Part shown: piece after piece, positions 33,749 to 43,058 of the stretch | Position numbering within the stretch: the first letter of the stretch is position 1 | How the letters are laid out: every line of letters starts with the position of its first letter | Source of the DNA: Chryseobacterium culicis | GTDB lineage: Bacteria > Bacteroidota > Bacteroidia > Flavobacteriales > Weeksellaceae | Assembly: GCF_002979755.1 (NCBI RefSeq) | Contig: NZ_PCPP01000001.1 | Span: 2,450,665 to 2,514,664 of the forward strand | Direction of reading: 5' to 3' | DNA length: 64,000 nt | Notes under the pieces: model-generated | Database searches by the model: none | What the model saw: the letters and a program-made list of their open reading frames with translations, nothing else | Told to the model about the DNA's origin: nothing | Made by a program: the position numbers and the translations under genes

Positions 33749-34138
33749 TTATCCTTCCCAGGTTTCCACTTTCAGAATCTCGATTTTCCTTTCTCCGTCT
33801 CTGAAAGGCCAGTCTATCACATCTCCTACTTTATATCCAACGACTGCCAGGGCAATATCCGAAAGTATAGAATGTTTATTCTTTTTTAGCTTTTGTTTGG
33901 TAGAAGGCACAAATATATATTCATGCTCAAAATCTAATGTATGGTCTTTTAAGGTTACTTTTCTGTCAACGGTTACAATATCAGCAGGAAGATCTCTTCT
34001 CAAAACCTGTTTTGCCTTTCTAAGTTCTTCCGTTAATCTCTTTTCTTCTTCGATGCTCACTTTTTTCCTTCTGAGTGTATCTTTTATAGCATCATAAATT
34101 CCAGTGGTTACAATAATATGATTGGACATTTTCTTCAA
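33749..34138 (-). CDS. GreA/GreB-family transcription factor homologue (C-terminal domain type)
   Basis: A 129-residue protein with the GreA/GreB FKBP-like C-terminal domain: KVTLKDHTLDFEHEYIFVPS and SILSDIALAVVGYKVGDVIDWPF resemble the Gre/Rnk domain. The N-terminal coiled-coil tip of canonical GreA is only partly represented by a charged helix (SIEEEKRLTEELRKAKQVL). It probably binds RNA polymerase near the secondary channel. An alternative start is the ATG at 34129. A -7 box at 34412-34419 suggests a long 5' leader. Confidence 0.8.
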   Translation of the reverse strand: MKKMSNHIIVTTGIYDAIKDTLRRKKVSIEEEKRLTEELRKAKQVLRRDLPADIVTVDRKVTLKDHTLDFEHEYIFVPSTKQKLKKNKHSILSDIALAVVGYKVGDVIDWPFRDGERKIEILKVETWEG

Positions 34139-34411
34139 TTTTTAAAATTAAATGCAGTTATTCCCTGATGATCCAATGTAGAATCCAGGTGTAGAACAGC
34201 CTTCTTCTATAGAAAACTGCAAAAAAGTAGTACATAAAATCCGAATTGATTCCCTGTCTTGGATCCTGACAGGGCTTATATGATGAAGTCCTTAGAACTT
34301 TTCAGAAAAGAATCTGTGTGAAGATAAAGTAAAGACAGCAGCAATCCTGACCGGCGGCGTTCTGCAGATAAAAAAATTGTTGCTGTCATTATCAATTATT
34401 ATTAACTCTAA

Positions 34412-34419
34412 CAAAGATA
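34412..34419 (-). promoter_or_regulatory. Probable -7 box for the Gre-type gene (long leader)
   Basis: TATCTTTG on the reverse strand, about 280 nt before the Gre-type start codon. The intervening DNA holds a 37-codon ORF (34276-34389, reverse) of uncertain status; otherwise nothing was seen in 34139-34423. Confidence 0.4.
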
Positions 34420-34423
34420 CTGC

Positions 34424-35065
34424 TTAAAAACGGAATGTGGCGGCTGCACTTAAAGAAACTCTGTGCAAACCTTCTTTTTGATCACCATCAAATTTATAAG
34501 TGACTCCGTTATACTTCATTTTATTCAGGGTTCCACCACTTAAACCTACCTTTGGGCCAATCAGAAAATTCTTGCTTACCTGATACTGATACCCAAGATC
34601 CACTTCTGCTCCGAAAGTAGTTCCTGTACCTTTTACACCTCCTGTTTTTGTGGTATAAGACATTACTCCCAACGCTACATCTGCAAATATTTTATGTCTT
34701 GTAGCCAAATGATTATTTGAAATAAGCCCGGAGAAACCGAAAAATGTAATATTATCCTTTGTCGTTACAGGAACAGACACGGGCATCCCATTTACATAAC
34801 CAAGCAGAAATCCGTCACTGGATGCACTGTAATTAGAATATTTTAATCCGAATGCAAGACCATTTTTCACTTCATAATGGGCTGTAATATCAAAGTTTAA
34901 TCCATTTTTCAGATCTTTTACATATTCTTTTTCTTCTTTACTAAGTCCGGAAATTGTTTTTGCAGTTCTCCATGCGTACCCAACGGAAGGTCTGATGGAA
35001 AATTTCTGAGCGAAAGACATAATGGAGATTGAGAATACTCCAACTAAGATTAATTTTTTGATCAT
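34424..35065 (-). CDS. Small outer-membrane beta-barrel protein
   Basis: A 213-residue exported protein with a signal peptide (MIKKLILVGVFSISIMSFAQ). The mature chain has alternating aromatic strands (SVGYAWRTAK, LAFGLKYSNYSAS, VDLGYQYQVSKNFLIG) and ends in SLSAAATFRF with a terminal Phe, the mark of outer-membrane beta-barrels. An eight-stranded barrel of OmpW/OmpX size is likely. The promoter (TATTTTTG at 35083-35090, TTG at 35110-35112) overlaps the 3' end of arfB. Confidence 0.85.
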   Translation of the reverse strand: MIKKLILVGVFSISIMSFAQKFSIRPSVGYAWRTAKTISGLSKEEKEYVKDLKNGLNFDITAHYEVKNGLAFGLKYSNYSASSDGFLLGYVNGMPVSVPVTTKDNITFFGFSGLISNNHLATRHKIFADVALGVMSYTTKTGGVKGTGTTFGAEVDLGYQYQVSKNFLIGPKVGLSGGTLNKMKYNGVTYKFDGDQKEGLHRVSLSAAATFRF

Positions 35066-35082
35066 GGTTTTAAAAGTTTCCG

Positions 35083-35112
35083 CAAAAATAAGGCTTTCTG
35101 TGAGAGAAACAA
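35083..35112 (-). promoter_or_regulatory. Promoter of the beta-barrel gene
   Basis: TATTTTTG (35083-35090) and TTG (35110-35112) on the reverse strand with a 19-nt spacer, just after the arfB stop. Confidence 0.55.
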
Positions 35113-35113
35113 G

Positions 35114-35506
35114 TTAAAACCTGAAGCGTCTGTTTTCTTTTTTATCTGAAAGTTTTTTCTTGCCATCCAGCCTTTTTTGTTTCTGCGCTTTTGAGGGTTT
35201 TGTTGCCGTTCTTTTTTTGGGAACGATGAGTGCTTTGTTTACGATTTCAATTATTTTTTCAATGGCTTTATTTTTATTCATCAGCTGGGTTCTGCTTTCG
35301 GAAACCGTCAGGAATAAAAAACCTTCAATATTGATTCTGTTTTTAAGTATATTATGAATCAGTAATTTTTCATCTTCACTGAAAACTTCTGATGCATCTA
35401 CTTTCCAAAGCACGGTAACAGCAGTTTCCACTTTGTTGACATTCTGTCCTCCTGCACCACTGCTGCGGGAAGTTTTGAAACTGAATTCTTTTGAAAAGTC
35501 TTTCAT
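35114..35506 (-). CDS. arfB: Alternative ribosome-rescue factor / peptidyl-tRNA hydrolase ArfB
   Basis: A 130-residue release-factor homologue. The catalytic GGQ motif occurs in RSSGAGGQNVNKVETAV (residues about 14-30), and the C-terminal tail is strongly basic (KKRTATKPSKAQKQKRLDGK), which in ArfB enters the mRNA channel of stalled ribosomes. Length and layout match ArfB/YaeJ. It lies 10 nt downstream of menE on the same strand, so they are probably cotranscribed. Confidence 0.93.
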   Translation of the reverse strand: MKDFSKEFSFKTSRSSGAGGQNVNKVETAVTVLWKVDASEVFSEDEKLLIHNILKNRINIEGFLFLTVSESRTQLMNKNKAIEKIIEIVNKALIVPKKRTATKPSKAQKQKRLDGKKKLSDKKENRRFRF

Positions 35507-35516
35507 CTTTTTGTGA

Positions 35517-36545
35517 CTAGAGATTTATGTTTATGCTTTTATACAGTTCCATTCTGTTTACTTTCCCGTTAGCGGTTCTCGGAATTTCACTGATGAAAAT
35601 AATTTCTTTTGGTTTGTGAAAATTTTTATCAAAAGGGATTTCCATCACTTTTTTTATCACCTCATCGGATTTATTTCCTTCTATAATCAATATCAGTTTC
35701 TGACCCAAACTTTCATCAGGCAAACCAATAAACACCGCTTCATTCGGAAGTTCTTTTTTCACCAATGTCTCCAGTGTTTCTGGGAAAATTTTTGCTCCTC
35801 CTGAGTTAATCACATTGTCAATTCTCCCAAGGAATTTAAACTGTTTTTCATTTCTAATATCAACTAAATCATTAGTTTGCAGTTCATCAGCATTTACATT
35901 GGGAGCAAAAATCTTCAGGCAACCTCTGTCGTCTAAAGAAATAGACACATTTTCAAAAACAGTGAAATAGTCTTCCTGATCCGGCATCAATTGTTTTAAA
36001 CCAATATGGGAAAGGGTTTCAGACATTCCATAAGTTTCAAAAATACGATTTGAAGGACTAAGATTCATTTGCAGGATTTTACTTTTCAGGCTTTCTGAGA
36101 CGGCAGCACCCCCAATGATCAGGTTTTTAATCAGATGAAGCTTTTCCAGAGAGTTTTCTACCTGAAGAGGTGTCATGGCACAAAAGTCTATTTCTTCATC
36201 CAGATTTTCCACAGGTTTTAAAGAGGGTTCAGCAATTTTTAATTTTAATTTTCTTTCTATGGAACGGACAATCATCATTTTTCCTGAGATGTATTCTACA
36301 GGCAGACAGAGTAATGCAGCATCTCCTTCCTTTAATCCCAGAAAATTACAGGTCATTACTGCGGAATTGATCATTTTCTTTTTCTCAATTTTAAAAATTT
36401 TCGGAACTCCGGTAGAACCTGAAGTCTGAACATTTACTTTTGTTTTTTCTGAAAACCATTCTTCCAGAAAAATTTTCACTTTCTTTTCAAATTCCGTATC
36501 GAATGATAATTTATTAGTATTGAGATTATTGAAGTCTATCAGCAT
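35517..36545 (-). CDS. menE: AMP-binding acyl-CoA ligase, probably o-succinylbenzoate-CoA ligase MenE
   Basis: A 342-residue ANL-superfamily enzyme. The ATP motif TSGSTGVPKIFKI (about residue 41) is present, as are the family blocks ETYGMSETLSHIG and the C-terminal hinge and catalytic Lys region PRTANGKVNRMELY. It is short for the superfamily, which fits MenE of Bacteroidota. MenE makes o-succinylbenzoyl-CoA for menaquinone. No other men gene is in the window, so the call rests on family size and pattern. Confidence 0.78.
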   Translation of the reverse strand: MLIDFNNLNTNKLSFDTEFEKKVKIFLEEWFSEKTKVNVQTSGSTGVPKIFKIEKKKMINSAVMTCNFLGLKEGDAALLCLPVEYISGKMMIVRSIERKLKLKIAEPSLKPVENLDEEIDFCAMTPLQVENSLEKLHLIKNLIIGGAAVSESLKSKILQMNLSPSNRIFETYGMSETLSHIGLKQLMPDQEDYFTVFENVSISLDDRGCLKIFAPNVNADELQTNDLVDIRNEKQFKFLGRIDNVINSGGAKIFPETLETLVKKELPNEAVFIGLPDESLGQKLILIIEGNKSDEVIKKVMEIPFDKNFHKPKEIIFISEIPRTANGKVNRMELYKSININL

Positions 36546-36597
36546 ATTTTCTGTAAATAAATTCTACAGTAAATTTAAAAAAAAAATCAAAAAGTTC

Positions 36598-36627
36598 TTG
36601 TATATAAAGAAAAAAGCTGTAAATTTG
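36598..36627 (+). promoter_or_regulatory. Promoter of the first tRNA-Gln
   Basis: TTG (36598-36600) and TAAATTTG (36620-36627) with a 19-nt spacer. The second tRNA copy has the same arrangement and spacing. Confidence 0.7.
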
Positions 36628-36644
36628 CACCACCAAAACAAAAC

Positions 36645-36715
36645 AGACCTATAGTGTAACGGTAACACTCCGGTTTTTGGTACCGTCATTCGGGGTTCGA
36701 ATCCCTGTGGGTCTA
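36645..36715 (+). tRNA. tRNA-Gln (anticodon TTG), copy 1
   Basis: Acceptor stem AGACCTA pairs with TGGGTCT. The T-loop GTTCGAATCC is canonical. The anticodon loop reads TTTTGGT, giving anticodon TTG (Gln, CAA). No CCA end is encoded. A second copy, differing at a few positions (for example GGTAACAC here, GGTAGCAC there), lies at 43612-43682. Confidence 0.93.
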
Positions 36716-36716
36716 C

Positions 36717-36747
36717 AAACCACTCTTTTTTAAGAGTGGTTTTTGTT
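36717..36747 (+). terminator. Terminator of tRNA-Gln copy 1
   Basis: AAACCACTCTT and AAGAGTGGTTT form a perfect 11-bp stem with a TTTT loop, followed by a T-run. It begins directly after CTAC of the tRNA 3' end. The tandem copy at 43684 has the same design. Confidence 0.8.
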
Positions 36748-37489
36748 TTTTGTTCTCTTTTGAAAAATAAAAAAGGGAAATACTGAATCCGTCACAAAAG
36801 TTGTGGCCCCGGCAAAAAGCTGAGTTCATCTGAATAGAAAAAATGTTCTGTTCTTTACAGATTAGAATTAAGACGAATGTTCATCCAAGTTAAATAGATT
36901 TGATCCTTTTAGATTTGAATTACATATATGGCAACTAAGTATTAAATTATAAAAACTTAGAGCCAGATAAAGATAGGTGGCTTTATCAAAAAAATGATCA
37001 AATTCAAATCTGGTTCCTTATTTCAAATCACTCCCCAATAAAAATATATAGCTGCGATTACAATAGCCACGAGTCTATTTATCGTGAATTGATTATTAAT
37101 TCACACCGTCTTATCTCTGTTAAAAATACGTGTTACTGCAACTACGGAATAGCGAGGTCAAAAAACTTTTATAAGGACCAAAAAACAATGAAATTTGCAC
37201 TCTAAAGAATGTGAATGATCATTGGAATCAAAAAAATACCAAGAAAACAGTATAGAAAAAAATGTAAAAGAATGTAGTTGATTTAAAATAAACTACAAAA
37301 AAACATTGCGAAATATATGTTTTCTAAGTTGTAACCATATTGATAATTCACTAATTGACAGTACGATAAAAGAGGGCGAAAATCAATAATTACTCAAGAG
37401 AAATAGAATTCTATTTAACTACAATAAGTCTATCAGGAACAACCTTTCCCTCAAATCATCAATTTTATAAAAACTAATTTCCAATAATA
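36748..37489. other. 742-nt gap between tRNA-Gln copy 1 and the surface-protein module
   Basis: No recognisable gene, tRNA or strong hairpin. One reading frame (36939-37205, forward) stays open for 88 codons before TAA but has no start codon near its beginning; its last codons spell MKFAL. No -7 box was clearly placed for the downstream module. Nothing else supported. Confidence 0.5.
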
Positions 37490-38230
37490 ATGAAAGTACC
37501 ATTAAAAACAATATTTAGCTGGTTTGAAAAGGGGGATATACCCACAGAAAATCAGTTTCAGCAGACCTTTTCTTCCTTCCGTCATTTAGATGAAAATATC
37601 AAGATGGATGAGGTAACGGGTTTAAATGAAACTTTTCAAAAAACGGTATCCAGCACAACTTTTACCAATCATCTGCAAGATGAAAGCGCACACAATTTAG
37701 TGCTCGCAAGACTTAATGCATCCAATCTTACTGCTAGAAATGTAGAAGAATGGAAAGAAAAATTAAAGATCAAACTAGCAGCCACTATAGACGATGGTGA
37801 AGAGACCGGAAATGTCTATACAAAGGAGCAAATCGAGGAAATTGTAAATATACTTCAGGCAAAAGATAATGAAATGCTTGAGCTGACTACAAAAATCAAC
37901 GAAATACTAACTTCGAATGATGATAATCTTGATAAGCTTCAGAAAATCGTAGACTACATCAAAGAAAACAGGGAGCAGATAGAATTGCTTAAAGGTTCAG
38001 GAGCAAATTCTTCCTTTGGAGGGATTTTAAGGCCTACTGATCATATTTTTGTTAAGCCTGGATCAGCAAAATGGTTTTGGGCAGGGAATGGAGTTTACGA
38101 AAATGCATCAGGAGTTAAGATTGAAAATTTCGGAATAATTTCCTATGACGGTTTAGTTTGGTCTGTTCTGGAGGTTAATATGCCTGGAGGTGGAACAGAT
38201 GGTTTTATTGATTTAACACAAGAAGATTAA
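37490..38230 (+). CDS. Tail-fibre-like coiled-coil protein of the tRNA-Gln-bracketed module
   Basis: A 246-residue protein without a signal peptide. It has a short N-terminal domain (MKVPLKTIFSWFEKGDIPTE, a start seen in phage/prophage structural proteins of Bacteroidota), a coiled-coil region (about residues 115-170: IEEIVNILQAKDNEMLE and similar) and a beta-rich C-terminal tip with GSGANSSFGGILRPTDHIF and WVLEVNMPG-like segments. The layout suggests a trimeric fibre. It ends 1 nt before the next gene, so the two are translationally coupled. Phage origin is an inference; no capsid or integrase gene is near. Confidence 0.7.
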   Translation: MKVPLKTIFSWFEKGDIPTENQFQQTFSSFRHLDENIKMDEVTGLNETFQKTVSSTTFTNHLQDESAHNLVLARLNASNLTARNVEEWKEKLKIKLAATIDDGEETGNVYTKEQIEEIVNILQAKDNEMLELTTKINEILTSNDDNLDKLQKIVDYIKENREQIELLKGSGANSSFGGILRPTDHIFVKPGSAKWFWAGNGVYENASGVKIENFGIISYDGLVWSVLEVNMPGGGTDGFIDLTQED

Positions 38231-38231
38231 A

Positions 38232-41200
38232 ATGAGATATACAGGAAGAATTTACTTTACAAATTATGAAAGATCAGATAAAGAAGTTGCAGATAACTTC
38301 ATTTATCCCGTGATGTTCTTCATTAAAAATGAAGAGGGAAAAATCATTAAACAGATTGCATATTCAGCTTTAGGAGAAAAGTCAGAAAGTGAATATGGAA
38401 CTGGTGGAGGAAACGGAGGAGCCAATGGAATTGTTTTCCGCGCAAAATCTGAAATACCTGCATCATTCGTAAAATCATTTGGAAGCGAAGTTAAAATAGT
38501 TTTTTCGTGGTCATCCATCGACAGCGTTGATGGTAGTGAGACTGGCGGAGGAACTGCGAGTATTTTAAAAGGAAATACGATTCTATTTAATAAAAACATT
38601 AAGCAGGGAGTCAATGAGATAGATATCACGTCATATATTTTGGCGGGAGATAATACAATAACGCTTAGTATCACCGATAGTTATGGAAATAATAGGAAAT
38701 TAAAATACGATATTCAAACAATAGCACTTGCTTTAAGTACTACCTACGACAAGACCACTATTAATTCGGGACCAATCATTTTTCGATATATTCCAACCGG
38801 GAATGTAGAGAAGACGATTCATTTCAAATTAAATGGATCAGATCTTCCACCAGTAGTTACTTCAATTAATAACAAAGAGCTTCTTTATGAAATTCCTGCA
38901 CAGTCTCACGGAGTTCATATTTTAGAGGTGTATATGACCGCTGATTTGTCAGGAGAGATCATTGAAAGCAATCACTTATTTACAGATATCATCAGTGTTG
39001 TTGCGGGTAATTTAACACCTCTGGTTTCTTCAGCAAATAATGTTGCCGCTAATCAATATGCTCCAGCTTCGATTGAATATCTGGTGTATTCACCATCATC
39101 AAATTATAGCGATGTTGAGATTTTGGTCGACGGATTGAAGGTTTCAGAATTGGTAGTAAATAGAAGTTTGCAGAAGTTCACCTATACATTTATGGACTCA
39201 GGTGCGCACACTGTAACTTTTAAATGTGGCACTGTCACGAAAAATACTTCAGTAGTTGTAACAGCATTTGATATTCAAGTTGAAGCCGAAACGTTAGGCC
39301 TGGAATTATTTTTAAGCAGTCGAAACAGAAGCAATTCAGAGATTAACAAAAACGAGTGGAAATACAAAAACCTGTCATGTACTCTTACTGATTTTGATTT
39401 CAGCACCAATGGGTGGGTTCAAGATTCAAAGGGTTCTGTGGCACTTAAAGTGAGCGGAAATGCAAGGGTTGAGATTCCTTTCAAGATTTTTGAAAATGAT
39501 TTTAAAACAGGTGGTAAAACATTAGAATTTGAATTTTCAACTTCAGATATAAAAAACAGTGACAGTACTATTTTTTCTTGTAAAAATGGAAATGTTGGAT
39601 TTGTTGCTACCTCAAATTCGTTTTCGTTCAGTTCTGAGCAGGACGGTACTTCCATATTTTTTAAAGAAGAGGAAAGGATCCGTGTAAGTGTAGTCGTTAC
39701 AAAGGTTGCAGATCAAAGATTGGTATTTGTGTATATCAATGGAATTATATCTTCATTATATCAGTATAATTCATTAGACAGCTTTTTACAACAAGCTCCT
39801 CAAAATATTACCATTGGAAGCAGTGATTGTACTATTAATTTATATAATATCAGGGTTTATAATAATAATCTAAACGCCGATCAGATGTTGTCGAATTTTA
39901 TTGCTGACATGGATAACCTGGTTGAAAAAGTCAACATTTACGAGAGAAATAAATTGTACGATGCCTTCGGAAATTTGTCCTACGATAAATGTTTACAATC
40001 AATTCCATGCTTAACCATTGTTGGAGATCTGCCAACTTATAAAGGCGATAAAAAAACAATCGTTGGAGAGTATGAAAATGCTCAAGATCCTACAAAATCG
40101 TTTTCTTATGTAAATGCGAGTATTGATGTTCAGGGTACATCATCACAATATTATCCCCGAAAAAACTTTAAAATCAAATTTAATGGAGGTTTTAAAAATG
40201 GTGAAATAAATTCTTCAAAATACAAGCTTCGTGATAATTCATTGGCGGAAAAGACATTTACTTTTAAAGCTGATTTTATGGAGTCTTCTGGTTCTCACAA
40301 CATTGGTTTGGCGAGGCTTGCACAAGATTCTTTGAATCAATTGGGTTATTTAGTTCCACCACAATTAGTTAATCCTAATATCCGTACTACAATGGACGGG
40401 TTTCCAATGCTTATATTTCACAGAGCGACACCAGATTCGGAGCGTATTTTCTTAGGAAAATATAATTTTAATAATGACAAGTCTAATGAAGCAACAACGG
40501 GTTTTACAGGGGGTCAGGAATGCTGGGAGTTTTTAAACAATACCTCAGATAATACATTATTTATTGCTACAGATTTTCAAAGTGTAGACGGAAATGGTAA
40601 GCATGTATGGAAGAATGATTTTGAGGGAAGATATCCGGAAGATAATGAAGATACATCAAATCTTGAAGCCTTACATACATGGATTGTGAGTTGCAAAAAT
40701 AATCCTGCAAAATTCAAAACCGAGGCTCAAGATCATTTTAATATTCAATTTTTACTGTTTTATTATGTATTCACTGAGTTTTTTGCAATGGTTGATCAGC
40801 GCGCTAAAAATCAGATGTTTGCGATGTATCCGGATGCGCAAGGAAACAACCGTTGGTATCTTATATTTTATGATAATGACACGGTTTTAGGTCTTAATAA
40901 CGAGGGTCACAATGTGTATGATTATTGGGTGGAAGCTCACGACGAAGTAGGAAGTGGTTTTGTCTGGAATGGCGCGCTTTCAGAGCTTTGGAAACTGGTT
41001 GAAGTTGCTTTTGATACTGAAATTACGGCTTTGTATCAGCAAATGAGAACTTCAGGAATTCTGACTTATGATAAGTGTAATATTTATTTTAACACATTAG
41101 AATCTGACAAATGGGCGGAAAGTATTTTTAATGAAGATGCGAAATATAAATATATAGATCCTTTGGTGGTAGCCGGAAACGGAAGTTACTTATACACCGC

Positions 41201-43049
41201 ACAAGGCTCAAGAAAATCGCACAGGAATTATTGGTTATTAAACAGATTCAGATATATGGACGGAAAGTATGACACGTCTACTTTCTCATCTGATTATATC
41301 ACGATGCGACTTTATACACCTTCGGGCACGCCTGTAGTTGCTCCCAATGCTAATTTTTTACTAACTGCTCAAAAAGACGGATACACTAAAATTAAATTTG
41401 GTTCCTATATCAACCGTGCGAGGCTTAGAAAAAATGTTGCATCTTTAGTTCAAGCTCCGGCTATTACTTTTAACGATACAGAAACCATTATTTATGGTGC
41501 ATCTGCAATTAAAGATCTTGGAGATTTGTCAGGAAAGTATCTGGGTACTTTAGATGTTTCAAAAGCGACGAATTTGTCGAGGCTTCGGATTGGAAGTCAA
41601 ATTTCCGGTTATTCAAATCAAAATTTGAGAAACTTGTTTATTGGTAATAATACAATTCTGGAAGAGTTGGATGTAACGAATTGTCCAAATCTAAAACAGT
41701 CAATAGATCTTACTGTTTGTACAAGTATTAAAAATATTTACGCTGCAGGAACAGGAATATCGTCGGTATTATTGCCAAAAGGAGGTTTGCTTGCTTCCTT
41801 AATTTTGCCAAATACAGCAAATACTTTAATATTAGATAATCAAAAATTTATTAAAAATTCTAATTTAACTTTTACGGCAAGTTCTATAAAAACTCTTGTA
41901 ATTAAGGATTGTCCTTTAATTAATGTTAATGATATTGTTTCAAATCTTAAAAATTTGAGCAGAGTGAGAATTAATAATCTAAATGGAAGTAGTACTTCTA
42001 GCGAAAATTTCTTTCCACTTATAAATGCTAAAGGAGTTGATGATTTAGGTAATACAGCCCCACATTCTATCGTTGAAGGAAAATGGACTTTTACTAATAT
42101 TTATCAAGAAGATAAAGATTTCATGGAAGCTAATTGGCCCGACTTTCATTTTACTTATACAAACATTACCAATTTTATTCAGATTTCGGATATAACAAGA
42201 AAAACTGCATTATTAAAAGCCTATGATACTAATGGTGATGGTGAATTAAGCTTTTCAGAGGCAAGATCTGTTACTGATATACCTGCCAGTAGTTTTAATC
42301 CTTTTATTAATTCAGAAAGATTCTTAGGTGGAAGTTTTGATGAATTTAGATTTTTTACAAATGTAGAAACTATTGGAGATCATGCATTTGACAACAACTC
42401 ATTGCTAAGTATAACTTTTCCACCCAATATCAAGAAAATAGGGAGAAATGCCTTTCAATTATACGAAACAAGTGTTATAAATGGCAACTTTGATAACGTT
42501 GAAGAATTGGGTATTTCCCCAATTATGGGAAAATACCTAGACATTAATTTGTTTAAAAATGTTAAGATTTACGATGCATATTCGTTTACCTACAAGTATC
42601 CCAAAGCTGGTAAGTACAATCTCCCTTATATCACGCGAATATTTCCGGAAATGCTTACCACGAATATAAACAATACAAATGTTGAAGATTATGTTACTAA
42701 TTTTATTGATCTTACAGGATGTACAAGTCTGGAAAGAATAGATTCATTTGGTTTAAGACTAAGATTAAGAACGGGTGAAAGTGAAATAACTATTATATTT
42801 CCCGCTTCTATTAATTATATGGCAAATGGCTGCATGCATCTGATTGCAGCTGGTGGTCAAACCAGTGTTAAAAAAGTAGTAGTAAAAGTATTGGCAACTA
42901 CACCTCCTATTTTGGTAGGTACAAATCTCGTTTCTGATGGGATTATTATTGATAAAGTAGAAATTCATGTTCCTGCAGCAAGCGTTTCTGCTTATAAAAC
43001 GGCAACCAACTGGAGCTATTTTGCCGCAAAAATTTATCCGATAACATAA
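38232..43049 (+). CDS. Giant surface or fibre protein with CotH-like, LamG-like, EF-hand and BspA leucine-rich domains
   Basis: 1605 residues without signal peptide. Seen from N to C: beta-sandwich (Ig-like) repeats to about residue 340; a LamG/concanavalin-like domain about 355-555; a CotH-like region about 620-900, with SIDVQGTSSQYYPRKNFKIK (presumed nucleotide-binding Lys) and YLIFYDNDTVLG, whose Asp pair resembles the CotH PWDxD motif; an EF-hand-like loop DTNGDGELSFSE (about 1335); and BspA-type leucine-rich repeats (NIKKIGRNAFQL, about 1410) to the C-terminus, VEIHVPAASVSAYK. CotH proteins phosphorylate secreted partners. Possible roles are prophage fibre, adhesin or secreted kinase. 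Coupled to the 37490 gene; the 66-residue gene follows by 9 nt. Confidence 0.85.
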   Translation: MRYTGRIYFTNYERSDKEVADNFIYPVMFFIKNEEGKIIKQIAYSALGEKSESEYGTGGGNGGANGIVFRAKSEIPASFVKSFGSEVKIVFSWSSIDSVDGSETGGGTASILKGNTILFNKNIKQGVNEIDITSYILAGDNTITLSITDSYGNNRKLKYDIQTIALALSTTYDKTTINSGPIIFRYIPTGNVEKTIHFKLNGSDLPPVVTSINNKELLYEIPAQSHGVHILEVYMTADLSGEIIESNHLFTDIISVVAGNLTPLVSSANNVAANQYAPASIEYLVYSPSSNYSDVEILVDGLKVSELVVNRSLQKFTYTFMDSGAHTVTFKCGTVTKNTSVVVTAFDIQVEAETLGLELFLSSRNRSNSEINKNEWKYKNLSCTLTDFDFSTNGWVQDSKGSVALKVSGNARVEIPFKIFENDFKTGGKTLEFEFSTSDIKNSDSTIFSCKNGNVGFVATSNSFSFSSEQDGTSIFFKEEERIRVSVVVTKVADQRLVFVYINGIISSLYQYNSLDSFLQQAPQNITIGSSDCTINLYNIRVYNNNLNADQMLSNFIADMDNLVEKVNIYERNKLYDAFGNLSYDKCLQSIPCLTIVGDLPTYKGDKKTIVGEYENAQDPTKSFSYVNASIDVQGTSSQYYPRKNFKIKFNGGFKNGEINSSKYKLRDNSLAEKTFTFKADFMESSGSHNIGLARLAQDSLNQLGYLVPPQLVNPNIRTTMDGFPMLIFHRATPDSERIFLGKYNFNNDKSNEATTGFTGGQECWEFLNNTSDNTLFIATDFQSVDGNGKHVWKNDFEGRYPEDNEDTSNLEALHTWIVSCKNNPAKFKTEAQDHFNIQFLLFYYVFTEFFAMVDQRAKNQMFAMYPDAQGNNRWYLIFYDNDTVLGLNNEGHNVYDYWVEAHDEVGSGFVWNGALSELWKLVEVAFDTEITALYQQMRTSGILTYDKCNIYFNTLESDKWAESIFNEDAKYKYIDPLVVAGNGSYLYTAQGSRKSHRNYWLLNRFRYMDGKYDTSTFSSDYITMRLYTPSGTPVVAPNANFLLTAQKDGYTKIKFGSYINRARLRKNVASLVQAPAITFNDTETIIYGASAIKDLGDLSGKYLGTLDVSKATNLSRLRIGSQISGYSNQNLRNLFIGNNTILEELDVTNCPNLKQSIDLTVCTSIKNIYAAGTGISSVLLPKGGLLASLILPNTANTLILDNQKFIKNSNLTFTASSIKTLVIKDCPLINVNDIVSNLKNLSRVRINNLNGSSTSSENFFPLINAKGVDDLGNTAPHSIVEGKWTFTNIYQEDKDFMEANWPDFHFTYTNITNFIQISDITRKTALLKAYDTNGDGELSFSEARSVTDIPASSFNPFINSERFLGGSFDEFRFFTNVETIGDHAFDNNSLLSITFPPNIKKIGRNAFQLYETSVINGNFDNVEELGISPIMGKYLDINLFKNVKIYDAYSFTYKYPKAGKYNLPYITRIFPEMLTTNINNTNVEDYVTNFIDLTGCTSLERIDSFGLRLRLRTGESEITIIFPASINYMANGCMHLIAAGGQTSVKKVVVKVLATTPPILVGTNLVSDGIIIDKVEIHVPAASVSAYKTATNWSYFAAKIYPIT

Positions 43050-43058
43050 TAATAAAAT

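Noticed and set aside
34276..34389. 37-codon reverse ORF in the leader of the Gre-type gene
   Set aside because: Short, no recognisable features, and only weak promoter context; kept as a finding, not as a gene.
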